A stretch of 64,000 nucleotides of DNA from Tetrapisispora phaffii CBS 4417 (GCF_000236905.1 NC_016520.1:1178001-1242000), one strand, 5' to 3'. Positions 22,961-32,377 are shown, counted from the first letter of the stretch. Notes: generated from the sequence alone by a model not told the origin. Program-made: numbers and translations.

Positions 22961-23767
22961 ATGATGAGATCTGATGATGAGACTGCCGGTAGAGCATATT
23001 CAGCCGAAGATTACTTCGAAGCATTGTGTGCTGAAGAGGAGAACGTCCATGCCAATTATGGTGAATTGAAAAAAATGGTATCTATTTTGAAAGATTTGAC
23101 AAATGAAGATAGTAGTGATGAAGAATTGATATCCAAATTGAAAGAATTAGAGAAGGTCCATTATGCTGTAAAAAAAAGTACCGCCGATTTGAAATTTAGT
23201 AAATTTAAAGTGAGGAATACAGAAGTGAACGTCATTGAAAATAGTAAATTAAATGGAAACAATGACTATCAACATGATTTAATAGGAAATAAAATCAATG
23301 AGGTAGAAAATATTAAAGAATACATAGAGACCATTGAGAATTTAAATTCTGATTTAATGATATATACAAACTTGTTAGGAAGACTATCTGTTGGTTTAAT
23401 ACAACAAGTACAAGTTTCAAATACTGAGAATAGTGAAATAATGATTAATGACTACCCCCCTCCTGAAGAAATAGTTTCGATATTAGAGAAGTTTAATACA
23501 GAAACAACAGAAACTGATGATTTGCGTGGACAATTGGATGATTACTTACAGAAAATAAAAATGGATCGTGCGAAATATACATTAGAGAATGAGTACTTAT
23601 TAAAAGATTCATTGCTTACATTGAGTAAAGAGGTGAATTACTGGAGAAAAGAATATGATAATTTAGAGATGCTAATGTTCAGCGATGGTCCAAACACCAT
23701 TATGAAGATGATGAAGAACGTAGATTCGCTAAGATTAAAGGTAACTGGTTCAGATTCTTTTAAATAA
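22961..23767 (+). CDS. THP2: THO complex subunit Thp2
   Basis: A 268-residue subunit of the THO complex, which couples transcription elongation to mRNA export. The protein is largely helical, with coiled-coil segments. The C-terminal block is most telling: DDYLQKIKMDRAKYTLENEYLLKDSL followed by YWRKEYDNLEMLMF, as in fungal Thp2. The open frame begins at a TTG (22889), so I start at the first ATG. That gives MMRSDDETAGRAYSAEDYFE, which aligns with the short N terminus of the S. cerevisiae protein (261 residues); the second Met is equally possible. It is followed by MTG2, as in S. cerevisiae. Confidence 0.88.
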   Translation: MMRSDDETAGRAYSAEDYFEALCAEEENVHANYGELKKMVSILKDLTNEDSSDEELISKLKELEKVHYAVKKSTADLKFSKFKVRNTEVNVIENSKLNGNNDYQHDLIGNKINEVENIKEYIETIENLNSDLMIYTNLLGRLSVGLIQQVQVSNTENSEIMINDYPPPEEIVSILEKFNTETTETDDLRGQLDDYLQKIKMDRAKYTLENEYLLKDSLLTLSKEVNYWRKEYDNLEMLMFSDGPNTIMKMMKNVDSLRLKVTGSDSFK

Positions 23768-24220
23768 AAAAACAATTGATGAAACATAAATCACATAAGC
23801 ATTATAATATATCCATGTCTAATAAACCCTAATTCAATTAGTCAACTAAATGAGCTTACATTTTTTGGTCATTATTTTTCGACATTTCAATTTGGTGATC
23901 GATAACATTTTGTAATATTATCACACAACATGTATATATGTATATAATATATATAATATGTATAATATGTATAATATGTATTAAAGTGTGACTATTGATA
24001 GAAGATAGTAAACGTTAATATCGTGGATTATCATTTAAATATGTTTTCCAACATCTTAAAATACGTTTTCAATTAACCTTTACAACGCTTAATATAAAAA
24101 TCTGGAAAGCTAAGTATTACATAGTAATAAATTGACATTTTATATTTTAAAAGAGTAAAAACCAAAGGATTGAATTGATTATTGAACACTTCGATTGAAG
24201 ATATCAGTATAATATTAATT
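23768..24220. other. intergenic THP2-MTG2
   Basis: AT-rich spacer with one Tbf1-like AACCCTAA at 23825-23832 and a 9-bp tandem repeat at 23952-23978. Nothing else is evident. Confidence 0.4.
23952..23978. repeat. 9-bp tandem repeat TATAATATG x3
   Basis: Three perfect copies of TATAATATG inside a TA-rich stretch upstream of MTG2. This is ordinary simple-sequence DNA. Confidence 0.85.
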
Positions 24221-25885
24221 ATGATATTGATTAATCAGAGTAGGCTAATAAAATATTATAGAATTAATACAATAACTAGATTATTTAGTGATTTCAGATT
24301 TCCAGATAATGCACCTAGAACAGCTGATAACCAATCATGGTTAGAACATTTAGAGAATCAAGATAAATTAAGTGAGAATATATCCAATGCAGAAGATTAT
24401 AGTATAAATGCTGAAAATGAAGATATAATTGACAAAAGTTTAAATTCTCGATTTTCATATAAAGTAATATCAAGGCCACCTGAATCTAGGTACATAGAGA
24501 TTAAGTCTCCACTACAAAATTTTACATCACTCAAGTATCTCAAGTCTTTAGAAAATGATATAAATAAGAATAAGAACAGGCAAACTGGTTTTATAGATAC
24601 AAGGATAATAAAATGCAGAAGTGGTAACGGAGGACATGGTGCAGTGTCCTTTTTTAGAGATGCAGGTAGGTCAATTGGTCCCCCAGATGGTGGCGATGGT
24701 GGCGATGGTGGTTCTGTTTATATACAAGCTGTCGAAGGTATAGATTCCTTAGCCAAACTAAAAACGACATATATTGCGCAAGATGGGAAAGCAGGCACAG
24801 CTGATCAGTTGGATGGAGCTAAAGGTAAGGATATGCTAATTACGGTACCAATTGGTACGACCGTAAGGTGGTGCATGGATCCAGTAGAAGTTAAAAAATT
24901 TATAAAAGAAAAAAATTTAGCCGATAATAAGCAGTCTATAAGAGAATTTACACAAAGTCATGATATTTCCCTGCAATGTGTCGGTAAACTTGAACTAAAT
25001 AATGACCCTTTCCAAATTCAAATGTTCAGGGAATCATATAAGCCTGGAAAAGGATGGATTTTTAAAGGCAAAGATGAAGAATATCATTTACAACAGCCTT
25101 GGTTCAAAACTTTAAATAAGCGTGTTACTACATTTGATGTTCAATTGCGAATTACAGAAACAAATGAGGATAGATTCCCACTTTATGGTATAGACCTAAG
25201 TAAAGCGACTACCACACCTATATGTCTACTGAAGGGAGGAAACGGTGGATTAGGAAATATGCATTTTTTAACTCAAATGATAAGAAATCCTAGGTTTGCA
25301 AAAGAAGGGAGAAACGGTTTGGAACAGCACTTTTTGTTAGAACTTAAAACTATCGCTGATATTGGTCTCGTCGGATTTCCAAATGCAGGAAAATCAACAA
25401 TTTTGAACAAAATATCTAATGCAAAACCAAGAATAGGTCATTGGAAATTTACAACATTAGTTCCGACCATTGGGACTGTGTCCAAAGGTGTCGAAGAAAC
25501 CCCATTTACTGTGGCTGATATACCAGGAATAATTGAAGGAGCGTCGTTGAATAAGGGAATGGGATTAGATTTCATAAAACATATACAAAGATCAAAATCG
25601 TGGGTATTTGTATTGAGTTTAGAAAGTCCTGATCCGATCGAAGATATGAAGACATTGGTGTATGAATTAGGCGGAATGGATAAAGTAACTACTAAGAATA
25701 TACTTGTAGTGTGCAATAAAGCAGACCTTTTAGAAAATAATGAAACTAGTATAGAAAAATTTTCAAAAGTAAATGAATTTTGTAAAAAGAATAATTGGGA
25801 TTGTATTCCAATAAGTGCATTAAAAAATGAAAATATAGATGAATTGATTCAAAGAATGGCTAAAAGTATCAGAATGAAAGACTAA
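24221..25885 (+). CDS. MTG2: mitochondrial ribosome GTPase Mtg2 (Obg family)
   Basis: A 554-residue Obg/CgtA-type GTPase for maturation of the mitochondrial large ribosomal subunit. The N terminus after the ATG at 24221 (MILINQSRLIKYYRINTITRLF) is basic and free of acidic residues, like a mitochondrial presequence; the TTG at 24182 is not used here as a start. The glycine-rich Obg domain contains RSGNGGHGAVSFFRDAGR, GGDGGDGGSV and GGNGGLGN. The G domain has G1 GFPNAGKST near residue 385, switch regions, G3 DIPGIIEGA and G4 NKAD. There is an insertion between Obg strands, also seen in yeast Mtg2. Confidence 0.94.
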   Translation: MILINQSRLIKYYRINTITRLFSDFRFPDNAPRTADNQSWLEHLENQDKLSENISNAEDYSINAENEDIIDKSLNSRFSYKVISRPPESRYIEIKSPLQNFTSLKYLKSLENDINKNKNRQTGFIDTRIIKCRSGNGGHGAVSFFRDAGRSIGPPDGGDGGDGGSVYIQAVEGIDSLAKLKTTYIAQDGKAGTADQLDGAKGKDMLITVPIGTTVRWCMDPVEVKKFIKEKNLADNKQSIREFTQSHDISLQCVGKLELNNDPFQIQMFRESYKPGKGWIFKGKDEEYHLQQPWFKTLNKRVTTFDVQLRITETNEDRFPLYGIDLSKATTTPICLLKGGNGGLGNMHFLTQMIRNPRFAKEGRNGLEQHFLLELKTIADIGLVGFPNAGKSTILNKISNAKPRIGHWKFTTLVPTIGTVSKGVEETPFTVADIPGIIEGASLNKGMGLDFIKHIQRSKSWVFVLSLESPDPIEDMKTLVYELGGMDKVTTKNILVVCNKADLLENNETSIEKFSKVNEFCKKNNWDCIPISALKNENIDELIQRMAKSIRMKD

Positions 25886-26295
25886 TGTAAATATTTGATA
25901 TCGGTCACTCGATTTATAACTGAGATTTATGTCATTATAATTTTTGTAAATAAAACCGTTTTTTAATAATATAAATAGTTAATTTCATGAGATTAGATTG
26001 TACAATATACATTCATTTATTATATTAACATGTCTTTACCATCAAGAATATCGGATTTATGTTTTATGAATGAACTTTTATGTAGGGCTTGGGGCATGTG
26101 ACGCTTTCAAAAAAGAAAAAAATGCGATGAGCTTCAAGATTAATTTTAATTATGTTACTTAATAGCATTAATAAAATGTTAAATTTTTGGATAACTATTC
26201 TAACAGGTTTGTTAGTAATAATCAATAAATAAAGTAGTATCAAAATTTTGTTCTATTTATTGATCTTTCAAAAATACAGAATCCAAAAATCTATC
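25886..26295. other. intergenic MTG2-NOP19, ribosome-biogenesis promoter
   Basis: AT-rich spacer that holds a perfect PAC motif and a partial RRPE-like T-tract, both listed separately, upstream of NOP19. Confidence 0.5.
26124..26133 (+). promoter_or_regulatory. PAC motif of NOP19
   Basis: GCGATGAGCT matches the full PAC consensus bound by Dot6/Tod6 in ribosome-biogenesis promoters. It lies about 165 bp before the NOP19 ATG. An AAATTTTT stretch at 26181-26188 may be the companion RRPE element. The pair fits the function of the gene. Confidence 0.65.
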
Positions 26296-26904
26296 ATGTC
26301 GAGAGCAAAGGAAATTCAAGAAAAGCTAGACTTGCAGGCTAAATTACAGGTTTCTTTTAGTAAGACAAATGAAAAGGTTTTAGAATGGTTAAACCCTGGT
26401 AAGGGTGAAGAAGAAGATGATAAGATAGAGAAAGATGGAAATGAATTGATTGACAGTAGAAAGGCATTTTTCAACTTACCTTTGGTGCAAACTGGCTCTG
26501 GAATAAATTTCTCAACAGCAACAAACTTTGAATCAAAACCAGAGGATATATATACAATTGGTGATTTTATAAATACCGAAAAGAAGATAAACACACTTGC
26601 TAAACAAAAGTCCCGTTCTCAACGAGATTCTTCAGGAAGAGGTAGCATTTACAGAGTTGCAAAAGATGATACAAAGGCCATGGTTACATTAAAACGTAAA
26701 ATGAGGCAAGGAAACAGAAACAATAGGTATGAGAATAAAAATGAACCTCATAATCTAAAAGGTAATAAGAATGGTTATAAAGCAGAAAATAAGCCACAAG
26801 ATCAGTATTGTGATAATGCAGATGATGCCAGTGACTACAGTTCAGATGAAGAAAAAATGGTAGCTGAAAGATCTAAAAAGAAATCATTAAACCTGTTATT
26901 CTAG
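26296..26904 (+). CDS. NOP19: nucleolar protein Nop19
   Basis: A 202-residue nucleolar protein of the early 90S pre-ribosome, needed for cleavage at A0, A1 and A2 in 18S rRNA maturation. The N terminus MSRAKEIQEKLDLQAKLQ is nearly that of S. cerevisiae Nop19 (about 196 residues), and the middle carries the conserved FFNLPLVQTGSGI and IGDFINTEKK segments. The basic, then acidic Ser-rich tail suits a nucleolar protein. The frame is open upstream from a TTG at 26248, but the ATG gives the conserved start. A PAC promoter motif lies upstream. Confidence 0.9.
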   Translation: MSRAKEIQEKLDLQAKLQVSFSKTNEKVLEWLNPGKGEEEDDKIEKDGNELIDSRKAFFNLPLVQTGSGINFSTATNFESKPEDIYTIGDFINTEKKINTLAKQKSRSQRDSSGRGSIYRVAKDDTKAMVTLKRKMRQGNRNNRYENKNEPHNLKGNKNGYKAENKPQDQYCDNADDASDYSSDEEKMVAERSKKKSLNLLF

Positions 26905-27369
26905 GCAATAGAATGATAAGAAACAATAATATTGATACTCATTCCATTTTTAAACAATATTCAGACCGATATTATCTTTCTTCGCCACAACTCCTGATAG
27001 CTCGATCTCGCAGTGATCAGTCCAACGCTCGTAATATCCATGGTTATATGTGCTTATAGATGGATTGATACTTGGATTTATTCTTCAGTAGAAATAGATA
27101 AATAGACACATTGATTGCTTATTATAACCATTCAAGATTGAAGCAACTGTGAAAGTAACATGATTACTTGGATTAGGAAACGGTGTATCCATCACGTGAC
27201 AAGTTTTTATCTTTTCCACAACTTTTTATTCTCATTACCATTATTAGGCAATCCATTATCAAGCGTAAATCAAAGATGTATAAAATCACTTTATAGAACT
27301 GTATAAGCATAATTCAATAAATTAATAATATTATCAACATCAGTTGAAACCATCAACAACAAAAAAACC
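26905..27369. other. intergenic NOP19-ATG7
   Basis: ATG7 upstream region. The palindromic E-box ATCACGTGAC lies at 27191-27200. A poly-A stretch precedes the ATG. Confidence 0.4.
27191..27200. promoter_or_regulatory. CACGTG E-box (Cbf1/Pho4-type site)
   Basis: ATCACGTGAC satisfies the Cbf1 consensus RTCACRTG and also the Pho4 core. It lies 170 bp upstream of the ATG7 ATG. I considered a centromere CDEI, but no CDEIII-like CCGAA element follows at the right distance. Confidence 0.5.
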
Positions 27370-29250
27370 ATGAGAGATAGTGAAACATTGCAATTCAGTT
27401 TTCCTTTTCATTCTTTCTTAGACACAACTTTTTTTCAAGAACTTTCGAGTTTAAAACTAGATATCTTTAAATTGGATATAAAAGAAAAGAACATCTATGC
27501 TAAATTGAAATTTGATCAAATATCTACAAATAAAAATGTATTTTTGAATTCTCAAAGTTTTCATTTTGATGACAGCAATAAAAAAGATACAAATGGACCC
27601 TTAATTAACGGTAAATTGTACAATTATAATACTATCGAAGAGTTTAAAAATCTTGATAAAGTGAAGTTTTTAGAGGACAGAGCTTCAGACATTTGGAATC
27701 TAGGCATAAAAGACATTAATAATATTGCAAGCTTTTATATTATCAGTTTTGCAGATTTGAAAAAACATAAATACATCTATTGGGTTTCTTATCCATATTT
27801 CCAAAGCAAAAATTTAAGTATAAAAGTTAACAATAAAGATGAAGTAGAGCATGAAAAGAACACAAAATATAGAACTTTTTTTAATGAACACCCAAATATA
27901 TGGGTAGCCATGACGACTGGATTGCATATTGACTTATACACCAAAGAAAGTTTTTCTGGTGCTCATACTTTGCTAATTAGGGATATGGGTGATATACCAT
28001 CTGTTCCAACTGCTCTTGCAAAATCATTTTTAACAATAATAAAACATAATCATGAAAATATTAATGAAATAACAGTGGTGTTTGTTCGATCTGATCCATC
28101 AAGTTTTTCAATGTCTTTGAGTTTAATGATTGATGAAAGTGTGGATTCTAATTTGGCGATCGGTGGTTGGGAAAAGAATACTAATGGGAAATTGACGCCT
28201 GTGGCGATTGATTTAAGCACATTAATAGATCCGATTACTATTGTAGACCAATCAGTTGATCTGAACTTAAAATTAATGAAGTGGAGAATTGCACCAGACT
28301 TAGATTTAGATAAGATCAAAAATTCAAAAATATTACTACTTGGTGCAGGTACATTGGGTTGTTATGTGGCACGTAGCTTAATGGGATGGGGCGTACGAAA
28401 GATAACGTTTGTAGACAATGGCACTGTTTCTTTGAGTAACCCAGTTAGACAGGCTTTGTATGACTTTGAAGATACAGGGAAACCAAAAGCAGAGACTGCC
28501 TCAGTTAAACTGAAAAAGATATTTCCATCACTAGATACCACTGGCGTTATGTTAAATATCCCTATGATAGGTCACTCTGACATAGATTCATCATATGACG
28601 AAGAAGCATATGATAAATTGGACGAACTAATTAAGGAGCATGATGTCATATATATATTGACTGATTCAAGAGAAGCCAGATGGCTGCCTACAGTTTTAGG
28701 TAACGTACATAAGAAAATTGTCATCAATGTTGCTTTAGGATTTGATAGTTATTTAGTTATCAGACACGGCAATCAATCGCAAGAGGAAGCTGAGCAACTA
28801 GGATGTTATTTCTGTAATGATGTAGTTGCGCCTACAGATAGTTTATCTGACAGAACTCTTGACCAAATGTGCACTGTCACGCGTCCAGGTGTAGCTATGA
28901 TGGCGGCTTCTCAATCTGTAGAGGTTTTGGCGTCACTTTTACAATCCAGAACTCAAGAAGAGCCGGTAGAACTATCTTTACTAGGAGAAATACCTCATCA
29001 AATTCGTGGATTTCTAACGAATTTCAATATTTTGAAGTTAAAAACTCCTGCTTATGAATTCTGCTCAGGGTGCAGTGATAGGATAGTTGATACTTGTAGA
29101 TCAGAAGGTTGGAATTTTATAAAACATGCATTAAGTGATCCAAAATTTGTTGAAAAGATAAGTGGATTAGAAGAAGTTCAAAAATCTGTAGATAGAATTG
29201 CTGATAATTTTGACTTCTTCGATACTGATTCTATAGATGAAATTTCGTAA
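27370..29250 (+). CDS. ATG7: autophagy E1-like enzyme Atg7
   Basis: A 626-residue E1-like enzyme that activates the ubiquitin-like proteins Atg8 and Atg12 with ATP and passes them to Atg3 and Atg10. The N-terminal domain (about 1-290) starts with LQFSFPFHSFLDTTFFQELS. The adenylation domain has the nucleotide loop LLGAGTLGCYVARSL near 318-332 and FVDNGTVSLSNPVRQALY. The catalytic Cys is Cys501 in QMCTVTRPG, equivalent to Cys507 of S. cerevisiae. The zinc-site cysteine pairs (CYFC and CSGC) are present. Length equals the family norm (630). Confidence 0.97.
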   Translation: MRDSETLQFSFPFHSFLDTTFFQELSSLKLDIFKLDIKEKNIYAKLKFDQISTNKNVFLNSQSFHFDDSNKKDTNGPLINGKLYNYNTIEEFKNLDKVKFLEDRASDIWNLGIKDINNIASFYIISFADLKKHKYIYWVSYPYFQSKNLSIKVNNKDEVEHEKNTKYRTFFNEHPNIWVAMTTGLHIDLYTKESFSGAHTLLIRDMGDIPSVPTALAKSFLTIIKHNHENINEITVVFVRSDPSSFSMSLSLMIDESVDSNLAIGGWEKNTNGKLTPVAIDLSTLIDPITIVDQSVDLNLKLMKWRIAPDLDLDKIKNSKILLLGAGTLGCYVARSLMGWGVRKITFVDNGTVSLSNPVRQALYDFEDTGKPKAETASVKLKKIFPSLDTTGVMLNIPMIGHSDIDSSYDEEAYDKLDELIKEHDVIYILTDSREARWLPTVLGNVHKKIVINVALGFDSYLVIRHGNQSQEEAEQLGCYFCNDVVAPTDSLSDRTLDQMCTVTRPGVAMMAASQSVEVLASLLQSRTQEEPVELSLLGEIPHQIRGFLTNFNILKLKTPAYEFCSGCSDRIVDTCRSEGWNFIKHALSDPKFVEKISGLEEVQKSVDRIADNFDFFDTDSIDEIS

Positions 29251-29830
29251 TATTGAATGTATAGTAATAATAAGTTAAATAAAAAATTAACGTTTTGTCC
29301 AAATCGTTACTTTACTCCCATTTGTTAGAAAGTATGCACTGCATAACCAAATAATAAAAAAAGTTCTAATAACTTTGTGAATCTAGAACAATCTAATATA
29401 ATGACTCCAACTACAGCACAGATGGAAGAGTATTTTATGAGATTCCTTTCTAACTCCCTTGCATTATTATTTCCCATAACTCAATGCTGATGCTTTGTCC
29501 CAGAGTGATAGCATGCCTGTGTGTAGAGGTCGCCAGTTCGATTCTGGCAGGAAGCGAAAGCTTTTTTTTTTCACTTTTCTCGCTGGTAAATTTCTCTGCA
29601 TAGTAGAAGTAAATTATTTTCAGCCTGAAAAAAGGATTAAAATTGAGGAAACGAAAAAAGGTTCTCTAAACAATATATATAAAACGTTCAGTAATTAAAT
29701 GAAGGTTTCGTTATTAGTAATGTAAGCAAATTCGAAGAATACAAGAGTGATAGAAGAAGATCTCAAACCATTCCGCTATCTTCTGTGTTTTTGTTTTTGA
29801 CACGATTTAAAGTTCAAGTTTAAGTTCACC
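29251..29830. other. intergenic ATG7-SVP26
   Basis: Contains the Pol III-like B-box and T-tract element (listed next). The small plus-strand frame 29495-29698 overlaps that element and begins with TTG, so I do not accept it as a gene. Confidence 0.45.
29492..29571 (+). ncRNA. Pol III-like element: T-arm/B-box plus T10 terminator, no cloverleaf
   Basis: A perfect T-arm GCCAGTTCGATTCTGGC (29532-29548) contains the B-box core GTTCGATTC. A run of ten T follows at 29562-29571, the usual RNA polymerase III stop. GCTTT at 29492-29496 can pair with AAAGC at 29557-29561, closing a molecule of about 70 bases. An A-box-like AGAGTGATAGC lies near the 5' end, but only 33 bases separate a possible acceptor strand from the T-stem, too few for D and anticodon arms. 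It may be a decayed tRNA gene that lost its anticodon arm, or another short Pol III RNA. Confidence 0.35.
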
Positions 29831-30535
29831 ATGCTATTAGAAGTTGTATCATATGCTGGGACGTGTTTGGGCTTTGTATTTTTAACGTTGGCGATTGCCT
29901 CTGCTCTATACTATATAAGTGAAATCGTGGAAGAGCACACCGAGCCAACGAGAAGAGTGTTAACCAGAACCATATACGGGTTGATTGTGTTATTTGTCCT
30001 GTTGATAATTTTCGACTCTTTCCCTATAAAACTAACACTATTTGCAATTGTTTCGCATATAATCTACTACCAGAACCTAAAGACATTCCCATTCATCTCG
30101 CTGTCCTCGCCCGCATTCCTTGCCAGTTGCGCATGTGTGGTGATCAACCATTACTTGTGGTTCAAATATTTCAATGACACAGCAGTCCCGCCTCAGTTCA
30201 GATACGATCCAAATTACATTCCTAAGAGACGTGCAACATTTGCTGAAGTGTCTTCATTTTTCGGTATCTGTGTCTGGTTCATTCCATTTGCATTATTTGT
30301 ATCATTGAGCGCAAGCGACTACGTATTACCTACTGCCGGAAAAGCGGACACCTCTGCATTTGCCAAGAAACATGACAGTGAGGGACACACCGGTGTAGCT
30401 GGAGAACCACGTTTGCGCGGCAAGGCAGTTGGATTGGCAAGAGTTGTAATCAACAGTATCCGCGGTTACATCGCAATGTGTTTGAACATATTTGGTTTTA
30501 AAACGGAAACCAACCACCATAGACTAGCAGTATAA
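29831..30535 (+). CDS. SVP26: Golgi/COPII membrane protein Svp26
   Basis: A 234-residue integral membrane protein of early Golgi and COPII vesicles, an export adaptor that keeps type II mannosyltransferases in the early Golgi. Four hydrophobic segments are visible (about residues 8-28, 50-70, 72-110 and 138-160). Signature stretches are NHYLWFKYF and FFGICVWFIPFALFVSLSA. Length is near S. cerevisiae Svp26 (228). The ATG at 29831 is the first in frame. GC content rises in the last third, toward the GC-rich region that follows. Confidence 0.93.
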   Translation: MLLEVVSYAGTCLGFVFLTLAIASALYYISEIVEEHTEPTRRVLTRTIYGLIVLFVLLIIFDSFPIKLTLFAIVSHIIYYQNLKTFPFISLSSPAFLASCACVVINHYLWFKYFNDTAVPPQFRYDPNYIPKRRATFAEVSSFFGICVWFIPFALFVSLSASDYVLPTAGKADTSAFAKKHDSEGHTGVAGEPRLRGKAVGLARVVINSIRGYIAMCLNIFGFKTETNHHRLAV

Positions 30536-30887
30536 GCAAGGAACCATCGACGTTGCTTTCGGCACACGACCTAGCGGCAAGATACGTATATACATACACG
30601 CACATATACATTTACATAGTGATGAGAATTGTATAGAACCATCATAGATCAAAACCAGATATATAACCGTACCTAGATATTTTCTTTGAATCGTCATAGT
30701 GTTGAGATGTCGAGTATGTCTGAAGCGCCATTGTAAATGGCACAATCGAACTCCCTTATTATTAATATATACCACCGATCCTAGAAAGAGATTGCAACTT
30801 CGTGACAGTCCCTCTCGTAGTGACCGGGACTATGACGGCCACAAGTATAGTACCTTTTGCCTTCTTTTTCGAATTGCAACACAATTA

Positions 30888-30894
30888 TTACCCG
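30888..30894 (+). promoter_or_regulatory. Reb1-type site TTACCCG
   Basis: TTACCCGG contains the Reb1 core TTACCCG. It lies far (1.7 kb) from the GND1 start and 350 bp after SVP26, so its target is unclear; it may mark a nucleosome-free region or terminate read-through transcription. Confidence 0.35.
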
Positions 30895-32026
30895 GCTGGC
30901 ATTATTCGAGAAACGTCCGAGAAGCAGCTCGGCGCGAGAACTATCAACATCGGACCAGCGCCATAACAGAGCGGTGTTTCACAGCAGAGCATTACAACAG
31001 CAATATGAAATAGTGAGGCGTAATTTGCGGTAGCATATTACGGTTGCGAGACATTTACTGGGAGGCTCACAGAACGATACATGTGCATGAATTGGAAGGA
31101 AAAGTACAGCTGCAGAGGTTACATACAAGCCGACGGACCCAATCCAACCTAAGCCAGCTCGGTCCAGCCCAAATCCAAACTTACCGCAGGCGGGAGTGCC
31201 GTCAAAAAACCCATCTTTCGTTTACCCCCCACCCATTACCTTCTTCCATCAGATAGCGCACCCACCGCCGCTTGCCGCTTGGGAAACATGGACTTGACGA
31301 CCTTCTCTCGTTTCTCGAAGCTTCCTATACCGTTCTCACATTTCTTCTTCCGACATATGTCCGCACACACAAAAGACACCACACAACACAAAGGCCGCCG
31401 GACAATGCCGTGCACCAACACACTCACAAATTTCTGTTTTCGCTCGCCGAGGGCGCGCCGCCGAGAGCACGCACACGCCCTTTATTTTTCATGGCCCTCC
31501 CACCACCGCATGGCAAAGGACATTACACGAGATGGGCGTCTAGCTGGTAGCTGATTCGGCCCATGCGCACCAAGAGTGTTGCGTGCCCATGTTCCAATTG
31601 CAGCTCAGGCGAGGTCCGGGTTCGCGTTCGGTTTTATAAATTGATTATTGTCAATTCGTTACGGCACAGCATGTGTGTGGCCGGCGGGCCCTTAAAACTG
31701 GTTTTGCTTGCTCCGACGTGTGTTTTCACAGGACAGGGGCGGGACGATATGTGGTCTGTCTAGTTAGAGAGACCAACTACTAAGGCGGTTTTTTTAGTTG
31801 TGTTTTGAATATCTCAACAACCAGAGCTCTATCACCGTTGTATGTTGGTATACCTCGGCTGCTTAGGAGTACGTTACAAGGCTCCAGTTATAACGGTACT
31901 GAATTGCTGATGTATACGTCGTTTTGATGTATGTATGTCTCTTTGTGTGATATATTCCCCTTATTTCCAAGATTCCTTTGCAAACGCAAGAGCTTGGTAG
32001 ACGTTCTTTCCAATCCCATCAAACAA

Positions 32027-32085
32027 CAGCAACAACACCACGGTTGAATAAACTGGTAGTTTATTCAACCGTGGTGTTGTTGCTG
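32027..32085. repeat. perfect inverted repeat, 28-bp arms, 3-base loop
   Basis: The left arm 32027-32054 and right arm 32058-32085 are exact reverse complements around the loop GGT. The arms begin CAGCAACAACACC and end GGTGTTGTTGCTG. The flanking bases do not pair. As RNA or single-stranded DNA it would form a very stable hairpin. It is unrelated in sequence to the palindrome at 54688. Confidence 0.95.
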
Positions 32086-32262
32086 CGTCAAGGGGGACGA
32101 CCAGCTACTGGACTCTCTTTGTTCAGTTTCATGCGTTTTAAATTTCTGAAAAATAATTCACTCTTTTTCATTCTAGCTACATCTAATACTCTGTGCGTCA
32201 AGTAACTATATTGAATTAATTAATAGACAATATACTCATGGTTTTCGAAATCAATTAAATTA

Positions 32263-32280
32263 TACTAACTTTGCTTTTAG
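32263..32280 (+). other. orphan branch point and 3' splice site
   Basis: TACTAAC (32263-32269) is followed 11 bases later by TTAG at 32277-32280, the exact arrangement of a yeast intron end. Possible 5' sites GTATGT lie at 31840, 31929 and 31933. No coding exon is recognisable on either side, so this may be a 5'-leader intron of a long GND1 transcript, an intron of a noncoding RNA, or chance. Confidence 0.35.
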
Positions 32281-32367
32281 GTATCGATGCTTTGTTTTAG
32301 TACCATTTTGTCCAATCTCTCTCTCTCTTTTTTCAATTTGCTTTTTTCCCAATTGCCATAAAAATCG

Positions 32368-32377
32368 TATATATAAG
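32368..32377 (+). promoter_or_regulatory. TATA box of GND1
   Basis: TATATATAAG lies about 205 bp upstream of the GND1 ATG and is followed by a C/T-rich initiator region, typical of a highly expressed yeast gene. Confidence 0.55.

Noticed and set aside
27191..27300. Possible point centromere starting at the CACGTG (CDEI-like) site
   Set aside because: No CDEIII-like element with CCGAA follows after an AT-rich 80-110 bp segment. A CCGAA at 3825-3829 likewise has no CDEI partner.
30699..31763. Several plus-strand frames of 60-104 codons in the SVP26-GND1 spacer
   Set aside because: They overlap in different frames, many start at TTG or CTG, and composition reflects GC-rich noncoding DNA.
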